Assembly: GCA_947631245.1 (NCBI GenBank)
Contig: CANRKP010000022.1
Location: forward strand, 1-32,567
Reading direction: 5' to 3'
Length of the DNA stretch: 32,567 nucleotides
Origin: an uncultured Clostridia bacterium
GTDB taxonomy: Bacteria > Bacillota > Clostridia > Oscillospirales > CAG-272
The first letter of the stretch is position 1. Each line of letters starts with the position of its first letter. The notes beneath the pieces were generated by a model, which was given only the letters and a program-made list of their open reading frames with translations, was not told the origin of the DNA and did no database searches. Made by a program: the position numbers and the translations under genes. This document shows positions 13,697-23,657 of the stretch, one piece after another.

Positions 13697-16393
13697 ATGA
13701 AGAAACTGCGTACGGCGGCCGCTCTGTTCCTCGCTGCGGCGACGCTGCTTCTCCTTGCGTCCTGCGGCGGCTTCGGCAACGGGGGAGACACCGAAGATGC
13801 GGCGGTTTCGCTGCCGGATTGGCCCGACCCCGAGACATTCGGCGCGATGTCCTATCCTGAGCCGACAGGGGACGTTGTCTACACGAAGATAACGGTCACG
13901 GAGGACATGGTGACGAGCTCGACGCCGTGGAACGACGGACCCGACGTTGCGATGAACGCGTTTGACGGCGACGTCGGAACATTCTTCGACGGCATCGAAA
14001 ACGGATGGATCAAGGTCGACCTCGGCGAGCGCGTCGTAATAGGTCAGCTCGGCTTTGCGCCGCGTGCCGGATACGAGTCAAGACTTATAGGGACGTTCTA
14101 CGGCAGCGTCGACGGCATAAAGTGGACGCCGATCTATCAGATCCCCTCCGCGCCGACATCAAAGGTCCTGATAAAGCACAAGTCGTTTGAGAACATTGCC
14201 GCGTTCCGCTACATCAAGTACGAGAACACAAGAGAATGCGCCAACATCTCCGAGTTTGAGATCTACTCAGCCGAGAACATATCTCCCGACCTCATAATGG
14301 AGCCCGAGCGCGAGCTCTATGAGGACGGCTCGCCGGTGATAAGGGACGTCGACCCCACCGAGTCCGGTATGCAGAAGGTCACGATGAGGGCGGACGACAC
14401 CGCCGCGACGGACAATAACCCCTCGACGCTAGTTGAGGACGCGTCGAACGTCAAGTTCACGTTCGGCAGAGCGTCGAATGTCGGCGCGATCTCCTACATA
14501 AGCGACTCCTCGTCTGTCGGCGGGAAGTTCTACGGCGTAAGGGAGGACGGCGGACGCGACCTGCTTTGGGAGATAACGGACGCTCCGACCGCGCGCGTCG
14601 TCGAGACTGTAATGTACGGAAAACTCAAAACGACGGGCATATATAAGTCCGTGGTATTTGAAAAGAAAGGCGGCTGCAATCTGGCAGAGGTCAACATTTA
14701 CTCAATGAGCACGGATACCGTGGTACCGCTCACCGCAACTCCGTTTACGACAGACAGAAAGGGAGACGTCGACTGCGTGTCGCTCAACTGGGGCTCGCCC
14801 GCGCTGAAGGCGGACGTTTATCAGGTGTACCGCCAAAAGGAAGGCGGCGAGGCTGAGCTCATCTATGAGGGCAAGGGCACGTCCTGGCAGGATTACGACC
14901 TCCCGTTCGGCACATACACATATGAAATTAAGATGAAGTACGGCGACACCGTCATCGAAGGCGAGAGCGCGACGGCGGTCACCCGCGAGAGACCCGACGT
15001 AAAGCTGTACCTTATCAGCAATCAGTCAGGTCAGAGCCTGCACTCGAAGAGCACGCTCACAGACGGCGAGAAGTACTACAGCTACTCGCTCGAGGTACAG
15101 AACGGCGCCGCAACGCTTAAGGAGCTGACCTCCACCGACGGATACAGCTTCGGCAGCCCGCGGACTGTTCTTCGTCCGACCGACCATCAACTCATGAGGA
15201 GCTGCAAGATAGAGAGCACGAAGGTCGCGTACATCAAGGAAAAGAACAAGGTCATCGTCGCCGCGCACTGGGAGAAGCCGGACGGCTATGCCGACGGCAA
15301 GCTCTTCCTCGCGACGGGCACGCCCGGCGGCGAGTTCACGGTAGACATCTTCAACCCGCTCAACGTTGAAGTCCGCGATATGTCCATCTTCGTTGACGAC
15401 GACGGCACGGCGTACCTGCTCGCCGCGGCAAACAAGCCCGGCGTCGACAGCGGCGCGAACGCAACGACGTACGTCTTCAAATTCACCGACGACTACACGG
15501 GAATTGAGGAAGTAACGGCAAGGCTGTTCCCCGAGATGTACCGCGAGATGCCGAACATAGTCAAGAAGGACGGACTCTACTACCTCTTCGTTTCGCAGAC
15601 CTCGGGCTGGGCTCCGAGCGCCGGCGCGTACGCGGTCTCCGACAACATGAAGACCGGTTGGAGCGACCTGCGTCCGATAGGCAACACATCGACGTTCGGC
15701 TCGCAGTCTAGCTGGATATTCGAAATAGGCAGCGGCGAGAACAAGAAGGAGATAATGCACGCGTACCGCTGGGCTCCCGCGCAGGGAGCCGGCGTGAGCG
15801 GCACGATGCTCGCGCCTATATCGTTCTCGAAGGGATATGCGTTCTACGACTACTTCCCGGAGATACTCTACAATGACGAGACGGGCGATATGATACCCGT
15901 TACATACGGCAAACTCGTATCGCAGGGCGCAGAGGTCACGGCATCCGTACCGGCGACAGCGGAGGGCGCGCCGTCGAACATCGTTGACGGCGACTACAAC
16001 ACCGCATACGTCGCGAGCACGAATGCATGGCCGTTCTCGATGCGTATAGACCTCGGACGCGAGTGCGATCTCAAGAACCTTCAGATCTCGTGGAACATAG
16101 TCAAGGGTTCCGAGGGCTTCTATGTGTACAGAGTTTCGGGAAGCACCGACGGCAAGAAGTGGGATGTCATACGCGACAGCACGAAGCTCACAGACACGAC
16201 GGTGACGAAGGCGGTCGGCTTCTCGTCACACACCGTGAAGGGCACATACCGCTACATAAAGATAGACGTTCTCGAGGCACGCAGGTGGAAGGACAGCAGC
16301 TGGAACAGTACGAGCGTGTACGGCGAAAAGCTCGACTGGTACACGCCTACCGTCTACGAGGTCAGAGTATTCGGCAACGAAGCGTCGAAATAA
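13697..16393 (+). CDS. Lipoprotein with GH43-like propeller flanked by discoidin-type domains
   Basis: 898 residues. A signal peptide with lipobox LLASC (Cys23) makes it a surface lipoprotein. Domains in order: F5/8C-like (about 60-191; WIKVDLGERVVIGQLGF, FRYIKYENT), a second related beta domain (225-337), a fibronectin-III-like module (345-430), a GH43-like five-blade propeller (435-735) and a C-terminal F5/8C domain (742-893). Propeller landmarks are RDMSIFVDDDGTAYLL (560-575) and YREMPNIVKKDGLYYLFVS (615-633), with Glu617 as likely acid; the last resembles exo-galactanase-type GH43 members. The start is ATG 13697 (MKKL; CGGAG 11 nt before); ATG 13688 is possible. It converges on two GH51 genes, suggesting plant polysaccharide use. 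Confidence 0.82.
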   Translation: MKKLRTAAALFLAAATLLLLASCGGFGNGGDTEDAAVSLPDWPDPETFGAMSYPEPTGDVVYTKITVTEDMVTSSTPWNDGPDVAMNAFDGDVGTFFDGIENGWIKVDLGERVVIGQLGFAPRAGYESRLIGTFYGSVDGIKWTPIYQIPSAPTSKVLIKHKSFENIAAFRYIKYENTRECANISEFEIYSAENISPDLIMEPERELYEDGSPVIRDVDPTESGMQKVTMRADDTAATDNNPSTLVEDASNVKFTFGRASNVGAISYISDSSSVGGKFYGVREDGGRDLLWEITDAPTARVVETVMYGKLKTTGIYKSVVFEKKGGCNLAEVNIYSMSTDTVVPLTATPFTTDRKGDVDCVSLNWGSPALKADVYQVYRQKEGGEAELIYEGKGTSWQDYDLPFGTYTYEIKMKYGDTVIEGESATAVTRERPDVKLYLISNQSGQSLHSKSTLTDGEKYYSYSLEVQNGAATLKELTSTDGYSFGSPRTVLRPTDHQLMRSCKIESTKVAYIKEKNKVIVAAHWEKPDGYADGKLFLATGTPGGEFTVDIFNPLNVEVRDMSIFVDDDGTAYLLAAANKPGVDSGANATTYVFKFTDDYTGIEEVTARLFPEMYREMPNIVKKDGLYYLFVSQTSGWAPSAGAYAVSDNMKTGWSDLRPIGNTSTFGSQSSWIFEIGSGENKKEIMHAYRWAPAQGAGVSGTMLAPISFSKGYAFYDYFPEILYNDETGDMIPVTYGKLVSQGAEVTASVPATAEGAPSNIVDGDYNTAYVASTNAWPFSMRIDLGRECDLKNLQISWNIVKGSEGFYVYRVSGSTDGKKWDVIRDSTKLTDTTVTKAVGFSSHTVKGTYRYIKIDVLEARRWKDSSWNSTSVYGEKLDWYTPTVYEVRVFGNEASK

Positions 16394-16420
16394 TACGTCT
16401 GACAAAACCGAATAAAACAA

Positions 16421-16458
16421 ATATCCCGTGCCGCCATCCGGCGGCACGGGATATTTTT
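16421..16458 (+). terminator. Bidirectional intrinsic terminator
   Basis: Perfect 15-bp stem ATATCCCGTGCCGCC (16421-16435) with its complement (16440-16454), loop ATCC, then TTTTC. It lies between the convergent GH43-like and GH51 genes and is T-rich on the other strand too. Confidence 0.92.
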
Positions 16459-16474
16459 CGTTATGACGGTTTTA

Positions 16475-19189
16475 TCAGCCGTTTTTCGGAATGCGGATGA
16501 CTATCATCGAGCTGTTCTGTATCTTGTAGTCGAAAACAGGCGCGACGGTCAGCTTTTCGTCCCGTATCTTTATGGGGGATGCGTTCGCGTTGTTGACAGT
16601 ATCCTTTGAGCCGAAGAGGATCTTCTGCGCCGTCAGCTCTCCGGAGAAGGAGCTGATCTTCGAAAGATCGATGCGGACGGGGATCTTGTTTTTCTCGTCG
16701 GTGTTGACTATCTTTATGATTATGTCGTTTTCGTCCTCGCCTATGACGGAGTAGATGCCGCGCGTGTAAGCGGAGTCGAAGTCGAACATGAGCTCGTCGT
16801 CTATATAGCCCTTTATGTTGTAGCCTTCGATGACGATCTTTATCTCATACGTTTTGCCCGTCTCGACCTTGAAGTCCTTGACAGTGCCGGGGAGCTGTCC
16901 GCTCTTCGCGCCGCCCTCGCAGAACTCCACGGCGGACTTCGTGTTGCCCCAGCCGCCTATGTTCCAGTGGAAGAAGTCCTGCGCGCTCTTGACTGCGAAC
17001 GGGATGATGAAGCCCTCGCCGCCGCCCGTCTTTGTCGCCTTGAACGTCAGCGTGTAGTTGGTCCACGATGTATCGCCGAAGTAGATAACGTCGCCCGTGA
17101 CGTCGTTTGAAGGGTATGCGGTGTTGGTCTGCGTCAGAACTCCGTTCTTTACGGAGAATGCGCCGCCGACCTTATTCGAGCCCTTGAGATCGGAGTCGGA
17201 GAAGTCGTTGGAAAAGAGGACGTCGCCTGTCTTGTTGTCCGTCACCTTTATATCGTCGAATGTGGCGGAGGTGACCCAAGTCCCGACGCCTATCTTTCCG
17301 GAGAGGGACTTGAGCTTCGAGTAGTTAAGACCGTCGAGCTCCGAGGGGATTATCTTGTCGGGCTGATTGTTCATGTATATTTTCTGAACATAGTAGTTCG
17401 TCGAGCCCCATACCGTGTCGGCATTGAACCAAATGAGGTCGGGCACCCATTTCCAGCCCGCAAAGGAGTCGTTTGAGAGCAGGGGAGCGTATGCGGCAAG
17501 CTCAACTATGTCTCCGTTGCGCTCAACGGATGTGAGGTACGCGGCTTCCGCCATCGCGGAGAGCGAGGTGTTGCTCTGAGAAGCGTATTCGCCGATAAAG
17601 ACCGTCGGACCTTCGCGGTCGTAGGAGTCGTAGCGGTTCTCGCTCATAAGGAACCATGTCGGCGAGTTGTAGTAGTGCTCGTCGAGCGTATCGGCGAGCT
17701 TCGTTCCGCCGCCTGCCGCCTTGACGGCGTCCCAGCCGTCAGTCGAGCCGGAGGTGAGACCGTTCGCCATGATGAGCTTTATGTCGCCGTAGAGCTCGGG
17801 GTCCTTTTCCTTGGCTTCATTGAACGCCTCGCGGAACTTCGCGTATCGGCGGTTGTATTCGTTGCCGTACTGTTCGTTGCCGATGCCTATGTAGTGCAGC
17901 TCGAATTTTTCGGGATGACCCATTGCGGCGCGGACCGCGCCCCATTCGGTATCGGTGTCGCCCATGCAGAACTCGACGAGGTCGAGCGCATCGTCAATAT
18001 AGCGCTGGAATTCGGGCGTGCCGGGCGCGGGTCCCGTAGCGTTCGGACGACCGAGGCAGGAGAGACCGCAGTTGAGTATCGGAACGGGCTCGCAGCCGAG
18101 GTCTTCACAGAAGAGGAAGTACTCGTAAAAGCCGAGACCGTATGACATATAGTAGGGGTTGGTGTCGACGAGGGGCTCCTTGTTGTCGTCCCATCCCGCC
18201 CAAATATTGACCTGGATCGGGCGCGTCGCGACGTCGCCGACTGTCTTTTCGCCGTTGATGTCGAATTCGAGCCCGTAGCCGATCGAGGCCTTCCAGTCAT
18301 AGGCGTATTCGAGCGTCTCGCCCTCGATTATGCATCCGCCGGGGAAGCGGAAGAACTTGGGACGAAGGTCCTCTATCATTTCCGCAATATCGCGGCGCAG
18401 ACCGTTCTCGCGTCCCTTGTAGGTGTCCTTCGGGAAGAGGGATATCATGTCAAAATCGACGGTGCCGGTGTCTATCCTCACGACGGCGCGAAGCCCGGAG
18501 GAGACCTTCTCGGTCGCCTTCATCGTGACCTCGTATTTTGCCCACTTGTCCGTGATCTTGTCGACCGTGCCCTCGGCGAGCTTTTTGGACGCCGAGTTCT
18601 CGATGCTTAAATACACCTTTCCGGAATATCCGTCAACGGCGCGCGCGTAGAAGGAGAATTTGTACTCCGCGTCCTTCTCGACTGCGATCATGTTGTAATA
18701 GCCGTTGTTGTATAAGCCCTTTGGCTCGGTGTTCGTGTTCGTCACGCGGGCGTAATGCGGGTTGTTCTCGTTGAGATACGATTTGTCCGCCGTTCCGTCG
18801 ATGACGTCGAACGTGATCGACTGCGTGCTGTCGCGCTGCCATGCGTGCTTGCCGCCTGCCGCCGCCATGCTGCCGTACTCGAACGAACGGTTGTTGACGA
18901 GCTCGGCGTAAAGACCGCCGTCGACCGCGCGGTTGATGTCCTCAAGAAAGAGACCGAAGAGGTTGTCGCTTATGTCGTAGCTTTCCTCTCCCGTCGCGGT
19001 CAGTTTGAACCCGTCAAAGGGTTCGTTCGGGTCGATGTCTACCGCAGGCGCCTCCGTGCCGCCCGCGGCACCCGATGCAGATACGTCGCCGGTGCCGTCG
19101 CCGCTGCCGCCCTTGGGTCCGCACGCGGAAAGCGCGAGCGTCAAAAGGGTGACGAGTGCGAGAAGTGCCGATGTGATTCTCAGCTTCAT
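16475..19189 (-). CDS. Alpha-L-arabinofuranosidase (GH51) lipoprotein, copy 2 of a tandem pair
   Basis: 904 residues. Lipobox LSAC (Cys23) anchors it outside the cell. GH51 enzymes release terminal arabinofuranose from arabinoxylan, arabinan or arabinogalactan. Order: GLFLEDINRAVDGGLYAELV (79-98), a CBM4/9-like insert (about 110-250), PKFFRFPGGCIIEG (277-290) and the catalytic barrel with acid/base Glu439 (IGIGNEQ) and nucleophile Glu534 (FIGEYAS). A LamG-like sandwich (about 635-815; HWNIGGWGN, GYIDDELMFDF) is then inserted before the C-terminal beta domain. Shine-Dalgarno GGAGG. It starts 42 nt after the homologous gene upstream, so the two probably form one mRNA. Confidence 0.93.
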   Translation of the reverse strand: MKLRITSALLALVTLLTLALSACGPKGGSGDGTGDVSASGAAGGTEAPAVDIDPNEPFDGFKLTATGEESYDISDNLFGLFLEDINRAVDGGLYAELVNNRSFEYGSMAAAGGKHAWQRDSTQSITFDVIDGTADKSYLNENNPHYARVTNTNTEPKGLYNNGYYNMIAVEKDAEYKFSFYARAVDGYSGKVYLSIENSASKKLAEGTVDKITDKWAKYEVTMKATEKVSSGLRAVVRIDTGTVDFDMISLFPKDTYKGRENGLRRDIAEMIEDLRPKFFRFPGGCIIEGETLEYAYDWKASIGYGLEFDINGEKTVGDVATRPIQVNIWAGWDDNKEPLVDTNPYYMSYGLGFYEYFLFCEDLGCEPVPILNCGLSCLGRPNATGPAPGTPEFQRYIDDALDLVEFCMGDTDTEWGAVRAAMGHPEKFELHYIGIGNEQYGNEYNRRYAKFREAFNEAKEKDPELYGDIKLIMANGLTSGSTDGWDAVKAAGGGTKLADTLDEHYYNSPTWFLMSENRYDSYDREGPTVFIGEYASQSNTSLSAMAEAAYLTSVERNGDIVELAAYAPLLSNDSFAGWKWVPDLIWFNADTVWGSTNYYVQKIYMNNQPDKIIPSELDGLNYSKLKSLSGKIGVGTWVTSATFDDIKVTDNKTGDVLFSNDFSDSDLKGSNKVGGAFSVKNGVLTQTNTAYPSNDVTGDVIYFGDTSWTNYTLTFKATKTGGGEGFIIPFAVKSAQDFFHWNIGGWGNTKSAVEFCEGGAKSGQLPGTVKDFKVETGKTYEIKIVIEGYNIKGYIDDELMFDFDSAYTRGIYSVIGEDENDIIIKIVNTDEKNKIPVRIDLSKISSFSGELTAQKILFGSKDTVNNANASPIKIRDEKLTVAPVFDYKIQNSSMIVIRIPKNG

Positions 19190-19231
19190 GCTTTTTCCTC
19201 CAAAATTTTTATTTTCTTTGAATAATACGCA

Positions 19232-21883
19232 TTACTTTTTCGGCACGCGGATGACGACCATGCTGTAGCCCTCCGCGCTGAACTCAAACGTCCCGTGATC
19301 GACGCCTTTTATCGTATCCGTCTTTATTTCGACAGACGCTTTTCTTCTGTTGTTCACGGTCTCGGGAGAGATGAAGTCGATATATTCAAGCTCCGCGTCG
19401 CCGGAATAGCGCGTCGCCGAGGAGAGGTCGACGAACAGGGAAATATCCGACGTGCCGGTGTTGACTATCTTTACTATGATGTCGTCCTCGTCCTCGCCTA
19501 TGACGGAATATATCCCGAGCGCGTCCGAGGCTGTGTAGTCTATCATCAGCTCGTCGTCGATATAGCCCTTGACGGAGGCGCCGTCTATGACGAGCTTTAT
19601 TTTATATTCGCGGTTGTCCTCGACGGTGAAGGGCTTGTTCGTCGAGTCTATGATGCCGCTCTTCACGTTGTCGGTCGTGTGCTCGAGGCAGGACACTGTG
19701 TTGTTCCATCCGCCGATGTTCCAGTGATAGAAGTTCTTCTCGTCGTCTACCGCGAACGGTATGATGAAGCCCTCGCTGCCCGACCGCTTCTGCGCCTTGA
19801 ACGTCACCGTGTAGCTGCTTGATTTAATGTCGGTGAGGTAGATGACGTCGCCGGTAATGTCGTTTGCGGGGTTGCCCGTCGAGGTCTGCGCGAGCCCGCC
19901 CTGTCTGACGACGAACTGCCCGCCGGGGCTCTTCGTCCCCGAGAGGTCTTCGCTTGAGAAATCGTTTGAATAGAGTACGTCGCCCGTCTTGTTGTCTGTG
20001 ACTTCAAAGTCGTCGAACAGCGCCATCGTCTTCCATGTGCCGACGCCCACCATGCCGGTGAGCGCGCCGCCGGAGGCGTGCGACAGGTCCGTTTCTGTCG
20101 GGATGACGGCGTCGGGCTGGTTCTTGGAGAATATCTTCTGTACATAGTAGTTGACGGAGCCCCATACCTCGCTGCCGGTGAACCAAATGAGATCGGGTTC
20201 CCACTGCGTGCGCCCTTCGGAAGCGAAGAGCGGCGCGTATGCGGCGAGCTCGACGATGTCTCCGTTGCGCTCGAGGGAGGTCATGTACGCGGCCTCCGCT
20301 ATCGCCGCCGCCGAAGTGTTTGACTTCGCGGCATATTCGCCGACGAACACCGTCGGTCCCTCGCGGTCGTAGGAATTATATCTGTCCGTGTTTGCAAGGA
20401 ACCAGGACGGATCGCAGTAGTAGTGCTCGTCGAGAAGCTCCGCTATGTCGTTGCCCTTTGACTTGACGATGTTCCAGCCGTCCTGAGACGTAGCCAACGG
20501 ACCGTTTGCCATGATGAGCTTTATGTCGCCGTAGAGCGCGGGGTCCTTTTCCTTGGCCTCGTTGAACGCCTCGCGGAATTTCGCGTAGCGGCGGTTGTAT
20601 TCGTCGCCCCACTGCTCGTTGCCGATACCTATGTATTCAAGCTCGAACGGTTCCGGATGTCCCATCGCGGCGCGGACCGCGCCCCACTTCGTATCCTCGC
20701 CTCCGCGGCAGAATTCGACGAGATCGAGCGCGTCCTGTATGTACTGCTTGAAGACGTCGCCGTTTATGCTCGGCGTCTCAACGCCGTTCGGACCGGGCTG
20801 TCCCTGACAGGACATGCCGCAGTTCACGACAGGAACGGGCGCGCAGTCGAGATCCTCGCATAAAAGGAAGTATTCGTAGAAGCCGAGGCCGTACGACATA
20901 TAGTACGGCTGCCAGTTCCACGACCATATGCTCTCGCCGAGCGGACGCGTCGCGACGTCGCCGACGGTAGTCTCGCCGTTTATTTCAAACTCCATGCCGT
21001 CTCCGATAGAATCCTTCCAGCTGTAAGCCTTCGCGAGCGTGGAGCCTTCGATTATGCATCCGCCGGGGAAGCGGAAGAACTTCGGCTCGAGCGCCTCGAG
21101 CATCTCGCCGAGGTCGCGGCGGATGCCGTTCTCGCGTCCCTTGAACGTGTCCTTGGGGAAGAGGGAGACCATGTCGAGGTCGACCGCGCCCGTGCCCTCG
21201 AGCGTGACCGTGACCCTCGTCGCCGACGGGGAATCAGCGTCCGCCTTGAGCGTCAGCGTGTACTTGCGCCATTCGTCCGTGAGCTTTTCGGTCTCGCCCT
21301 CCGCCAACGTCTTTGTTCCGCGCGTGAGCGCGACTTTAAGGGCGCCCGAATATCCGTTTACGGCGCGGGCGAAAACGGAGAAGACGTACTCGCCGTCTTT
21401 CTCTATCGCCGTTGAGTTATTGAAGCCGGAATTTGCGATGCCGTCGCCCGCGGAGCCCCTGACCTTTGCGTAATGGGGGTTGTTTTCGTTTAAGGAGGAG
21501 CCGTTTTTGCTTCCGTCGACGACGGAAACGGCGGCGCCGCCCACTTTCGACCAGGTGTACATCGCGCCGTCCGAGGTGAGCGAGCCGTATTCAAACGAGC
21601 GGTTGCAGACGAGCTCGGCGTAGAGCCCGCCGTCAACGGCGAAGTTGATGTCCTCGAGGAATATCCCGAAAAGGTTGTCGCTTATGTCGTATTTGCCGGA
21701 CGCGTCTGCCCTCAGCACATATCCCTCAAAATCAGACGGGACCTCGGCTTTGAAGCCGTCGTCAGTCACATCTGTGCCGCCGCCCGTCTCATTGCCCGCG
21801 CCGCGTTTCGGACCGCATCCGTAAAAAAATGCGGAAAGCAGCATCAGCGCCGCCAATGCGGCGGAAAGGAACCTTTTTTTCAT
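19232..21883 (-). CDS. Alpha-L-arabinofuranosidase (GH51) lipoprotein, copy 1 of a tandem pair
   Basis: 883 residues, paralogous over its whole length to the next gene. Signal peptide with FFYGC (Cys23). GIFLEDINFAVDGGLYAELV (73-92) and PKFFRFPGGCIIEG (267-280) are shared, with acid/base Glu423 (IGIGNEQ) and nucleophile Glu516 (FVGEYAA). The same LamG-like insert is present (HWNIGGWNN, GYIDDELMIDY). Between FRFPGG and the catalytic Glu it differs from its partner: it lacks the AGWDDNKEP segment and has a different loop after NCGMSC, so specificities may differ. Shine-Dalgarno AAAGGAG 6-7 nt upstream. It starts 16 nt after the ruvB stop with no visible terminator. Confidence 0.93.
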   Translation of the reverse strand: MKKRFLSAALAALMLLSAFFYGCGPKRGAGNETGGGTDVTDDGFKAEVPSDFEGYVLRADASGKYDISDNLFGIFLEDINFAVDGGLYAELVCNRSFEYGSLTSDGAMYTWSKVGGAAVSVVDGSKNGSSLNENNPHYAKVRGSAGDGIANSGFNNSTAIEKDGEYVFSVFARAVNGYSGALKVALTRGTKTLAEGETEKLTDEWRKYTLTLKADADSPSATRVTVTLEGTGAVDLDMVSLFPKDTFKGRENGIRRDLGEMLEALEPKFFRFPGGCIIEGSTLAKAYSWKDSIGDGMEFEINGETTVGDVATRPLGESIWSWNWQPYYMSYGLGFYEYFLLCEDLDCAPVPVVNCGMSCQGQPGPNGVETPSINGDVFKQYIQDALDLVEFCRGGEDTKWGAVRAAMGHPEPFELEYIGIGNEQWGDEYNRRYAKFREAFNEAKEKDPALYGDIKLIMANGPLATSQDGWNIVKSKGNDIAELLDEHYYCDPSWFLANTDRYNSYDREGPTVFVGEYAAKSNTSAAAIAEAAYMTSLERNGDIVELAAYAPLFASEGRTQWEPDLIWFTGSEVWGSVNYYVQKIFSKNQPDAVIPTETDLSHASGGALTGMVGVGTWKTMALFDDFEVTDNKTGDVLYSNDFSSEDLSGTKSPGGQFVVRQGGLAQTSTGNPANDITGDVIYLTDIKSSSYTVTFKAQKRSGSEGFIIPFAVDDEKNFYHWNIGGWNNTVSCLEHTTDNVKSGIIDSTNKPFTVEDNREYKIKLVIDGASVKGYIDDELMIDYTASDALGIYSVIGEDEDDIIVKIVNTGTSDISLFVDLSSATRYSGDAELEYIDFISPETVNNRRKASVEIKTDTIKGVDHGTFEFSAEGYSMVVIRVPKK

Positions 21884-21899
21884 GACAGTCTCCTTTTTT

Positions 21900-22991
21900 T
21901 TATTCTATTTTCATCTGCCCCGAGCCCTTTTCGGGCGGGGCTTCTGTTTCGGTTTCCGACCTCGTATACGGGATGCCGAGATGCTCGTATGCCATGCGCG
22001 TGACGACGCGTCCGCGCGGCGTGCGGGCGATATAGCCGATCTGGAGCAGATACGGCTCGTATACATCCTCGATAGTGACGGCCTCCTCGCCGATGGTGGC
22101 GGCGAGTGTCTCGAGCCCGACGGGACCGCCGTCGTAGAAGCGTATCATGGACGAAAGCATGCGGCGGTCTATGTTGTCAAGACCGAGCTCGTCTATCTCC
22201 AGCATGGAGAGGGCGTCGCAAGCGATGCTCTCGGTTATGATGCCGTCGCCCTTTACCTGCGCGTAGTCGCGCACGCGCATGAGAAGGCGGTTCGCGATAC
22301 GCGGCGTCCCGCGCGAGCGGGAGGCGATCTCGTATGCGCTCTCGTCCGTTATCTCCGTGCCGACGATGCCGGCGCTGCGCTTGATTATAGTCGCAAGCTC
22401 CTCGGGGTCGTAGAGCTCGAGGCGAAGGACGACGCCGAACCTGTCGCGCAGAGGCGTCGTCATCTGACCGGCGCGCGTCGTCGCGCCTATCAGCGTGAAG
22501 CGGGGAAGTCCGAAATGTATGCTCCGCGCGGACGGACCCTTGCCTATGATTATGTCGATGGCGTAATCCTCCATCGCGGGGTAGAGGATTTCCTCTATCT
22601 GCCGCGACAGGCGGTGTATCTCGTCAATAAACAGCACGTCCCCGGGGGCGAGATTTGTCAGCAGCGCAACAAGGTCGCCCTGCTTTTCTATCGCGGGTCC
22701 GCTCGTCTGACGGAAATTGACCCCCATCTCGGAGGCGATAATGCCGGCGAGCGTCGTCTTCCCGAGCCCGGGAGGACCGTAGAGCAGGACGTGATCGAGC
22801 GGCTCGCCGCGCCCCTTCGCGGCGTTTATGTATATGCCGAGCTCCTCCTTCGCGCGGCGCTGACCCGTGTAGTCGGCAAGCGACCTCGGGCGCAGCGCGT
22901 TCTCTCCGGCGGCGTCCTCGCCGCCGAGGTCGCCGTATTGGAGCGAGGAGTCGACTATTCTGTTTTCAAAGTCGAATTCTTCAAAATCCAT
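21900..22991 (-). CDS. ruvB: Holliday junction branch migration ATPase RuvB
   Basis: 363 residues. RuvB is the hexameric AAA+ motor of the RuvAB complex that moves Holliday junctions. Visible: [11 protein letters not shown] at the start of the core, Walker [15 protein letters not shown], Walker [13 protein letters not shown], sensor 1 LIGATTRAG, arginine-finger region PLRDRFG, and the C-terminal winged helix ending [15 protein letters not shown]. It has an N-terminal extension of about 30 residues and a short charged tail. It lies 37 nt downstream of ruvA; ruvC is not in the window. Confidence 0.97.
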   Translation of the reverse strand: MDFEEFDFENRIVDSSLQYGDLGGEDAAGENALRPRSLADYTGQRRAKEELGIYINAAKGRGEPLDHVLLYGPPGLGKTTLAGIIASEMGVNFRQTSGPAIEKQGDLVALLTNLAPGDVLFIDEIHRLSRQIEEILYPAMEDYAIDIIIGKGPSARSIHFGLPRFTLIGATTRAGQMTTPLRDRFGVVLRLELYDPEELATIIKRSAGIVGTEITDESAYEIASRSRGTPRIANRLLMRVRDYAQVKGDGIITESIACDALSMLEIDELGLDNIDRRMLSSMIRFYDGGPVGLETLAATIGEEAVTIEDVYEPYLLQIGYIARTPRGRVVTRMAYEHLGIPYTRSETETEAPPEKGSGQMKIE

Positions 22992-23028
22992 ATGTTCCGA
23001 ACCTCAGATAATTTTCGCGCAGCGGGGG

Positions 23029-23631
23029 TCACAGCCTCATAAGGGCGAGCCTTATTATCTCCTCCGTCGTCTTCGAGTCCGCCCCGTCGACGGAGGCGAC
23101 GGCTGCCTGAGCATCCGCCCGCGAATAGCCGAGCACGACGAGCGCGTCCGCCGCGTCCGACGCGGCGGAACCAAGCGGCGCGCGCGTCACGCCCGCGGAC
23201 AATGATGCCGATGGCGCGACGAGCTTTCCCGAAAGCTCGAGCACGATGCGCTGGGCTGTCTTTGTACCGACGCCGGGAGCGCGCGATATCATCTTGACGT
23301 CCTGACCGGCGACAGCCTCCGCGAGCGAGGCGGGGGAGAGCAGGGAGAGGACGGAGAGCGCCGCCTTCGGACCGACGCCTGATATTCCTATCAGGAGCCT
23401 GAACGTATCGAGCTCCTCCGAGGTGTAAAAGCCGAAAAGCTCCGCCGCGTCCTCGCGGACGGAAAAATGCGTGTATAGCCGGACGGTCGGCCGCGCGCCC
23501 GCGCCCGTCAGCGCGAGCAGCTGAGACGACGTCGTCCCGCTGACGTTCAGCTTATAGCCGACGCCTCCGCAGTCGACGACGGCAAAGCCGTCTCCGACGT
23601 GCTCGAGAGTCCCGTTGAGGTAGTAAAACAT
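23029..23631 (-). CDS. ruvA: Holliday junction DNA-binding subunit RuvA
   Basis: 200 residues, usual length. RuvA forms the tetramer that holds the four-way junction and loads RuvB. Domain I (OB fold) begins FYYLNGTLEHVGDGFAVVD and includes the GVGYKLNVS strand. Domain II has the two helix-hairpin-helix motifs LLIGISGVGPKAALSVL and ISRAPGVGTKTAQRIVLEL. Domain III is at the C-terminus (AADALVVLGYSRADAQAAV). It lies directly downstream of the YfhO-family gene (26 nt). Confidence 0.97.
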   Translation of the reverse strand: MFYYLNGTLEHVGDGFAVVDCGGVGYKLNVSGTTSSQLLALTGAGARPTVRLYTHFSVREDAAELFGFYTSEELDTFRLLIGISGVGPKAALSVLSLLSPASLAEAVAGQDVKMISRAPGVGTKTAQRIVLELSGKLVAPSASLSAGVTRAPLGSAASDAADALVVLGYSRADAQAAVASVDGADSKTTEEIIRLALMRL

Positions 23632-23657
23632 TCTGTTTTGCGTCCTTAGATTAGATC

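Noticed and set aside
21882..23042. 386-codon plus-strand frame
   Set aside because: Antisense to ruvB, which has all AAA+ motifs.
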